Positions 14,668 through 15,130 of a DNA stretch of 15,130 bases are shown here, piece by piece (within the stretch, counting starts at the first letter, position 1; every line of letters starts with the position of its first letter). This DNA comes from Clostridiales bacterium (GTDB taxonomy: Bacteria > Bacillota > Clostridia > Lachnospirales > Anaerotignaceae), in NCBI GenBank assembly GCA_019423725.1, contig JAHZAW010000029.1:1-15130 (forward strand), written 5' to 3'. Position numbers and translations under genes: made by a program. The notes beneath the pieces were generated by a model. It was given only the letters and a program-made list of their open reading frames with translations. It was not told the origin of the DNA and made no database searches.

Positions 14668-15130
14668 TCTTTCATCCCCTTTTCCTGCCTGTAGTTCAGG
14701 GCATCTTCTATTATTTCTCCATAGCCTTCAATGAGCTCCTTATTTGAAGTCACACTGTAGTCTGTATATTTGACTTTATCGGAGAGCTTAATGTTTTTAT
14801 CCATATATATTATCCCCGCCGCATTCATATCCTTTTTTACGGAATCATAGACAAGGGATATGGTCTCCAGGGCTTCCTTAGTGGTATAGACACAGTCTTC
14901 GGTGCTGTAGGCCGAGGCACCAAACCTGAATATGGCCTTTTTATCCGTATCAAGATGGGTCCTTATCTCAGAAAGCATCCTCTGGGCGTCATCCTTGGAT
15001 GAAAAATATCCATTGATACATATATAATCCACGTTTTCATCGGGCATATATGCTCCCACAAGTATTATATCATCCCATTTCACTGACCAGACCGTCTCAG
15101 CCAGGTCGTTTTTCTCCTTGATGAGGGAGG
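14664..15130 (-). CDS. Partial gene of unknown function coupled to tldD, possibly a degenerate GGDEF domain (5' end outside window)
   Basis: The frame is open from the right edge (first full codon at 15128) to a stop at 14664, giving about 154 residues. A GTG at 15083 could start a shorter form, but no Shine-Dalgarno precedes it and the 15 codons upstream (SLIKEKNDLAETVWS) look like ordinary protein, so I treat it as the C-terminal part of a longer gene. I do not firmly recognise it. The order of elements, DYICINGYF, DDAQRMLSEIR, IFRFGASAYS, then TKEALETISLVYDSVKK and IIYMD, resembles the second half of a GGDEF domain with the catalytic GGDEF residues lost (ENVDY at that place). This is an inference from pattern only. 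Its stop overlaps the tldD start (ATGA), so it belongs to the same operon. Confidence 0.7.
   Translation of the reverse strand, partial: SLIKEKNDLAETVWSVKWDDIILVGAYMPDENVDYICINGYFSSKDDAQRMLSEIRTHLDTDKKAIFRFGASAYSTEDCVYTTKEALETISLVYDSVKKDMNAAGIIYMDKNIKLSDKVKYTDYSVTSNKELIEGYGEIIEDALNYRQEKGMKE

Overview
The window looks like chromosomal DNA from a Clostridia-class Firmicute, most likely Lachnospiraceae-like. The evidence is moderate GC, strong AGGAGG-type ribosome binding sites, many consensus sigma-A promoters with 17-bp spacers, GC hairpin terminators followed by T runs, a T-box leader, a yybP-ykoY leader, and frequent AUA isoleucine codons. Species cannot be fixed from the sequence alone. I see no mobile element, CRISPR array, tRNA or rRNA.

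Layout: positions 1-240 hold a probable leftward promoter and no gene I can support. Positions 242-3114 form one rightward unit: sigma-A promoter, manganese (yybP-ykoY) riboswitch with terminator, a P2-type cation ATPase, and a terminator. All other genes run leftward. In map order they are: glgB (3200-5485), with its own promoter; an ECF sigma factor with its DUF4179-type membrane anti-sigma factor (7423 to 5706, ATGA overlap); ilvE (7621-8688), behind a consensus promoter and a long T-box leader whose specifier reads best as GUA (valine); a polytopic DUF1576-like membrane protein of unknown function (9132-10460); a cytidylate-kinase-like protein (10661-11272); and a probable operon of a 5'-truncated unknown gene, tldD, tldE and a Bcp-type peroxiredoxin (15130 down to 11418).

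Most genes are separate transcription units with readable promoters and terminators, so the region is a run of housekeeping and stress functions: metal efflux, glycogen branching, extracytoplasmic signalling, branched-chain amino acid metabolism, peptide proteolysis and peroxide defence. The two RNA switches are the clearest regulatory signals. The manganese riboswitch also points to Mn2+ as a substrate of an ATPase that sequence similarity alone would label a calcium pump.

I did not find a convincing undescribed multi-gene system. The least explained items are the DUF1576-like protein, which looks like a complete internal duplication of a membrane unit; the partial gene coupled to tldD, possibly a degenerate GGDEF domain; an inverted repeat filling the spacer of the ilvE promoter; and a leftward promoter firing off the left edge. 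Several starts were moved inward from the longest open frame because the upstream codons lie in a terminator, in a ribosome binding site or upstream of the predicted transcription start.
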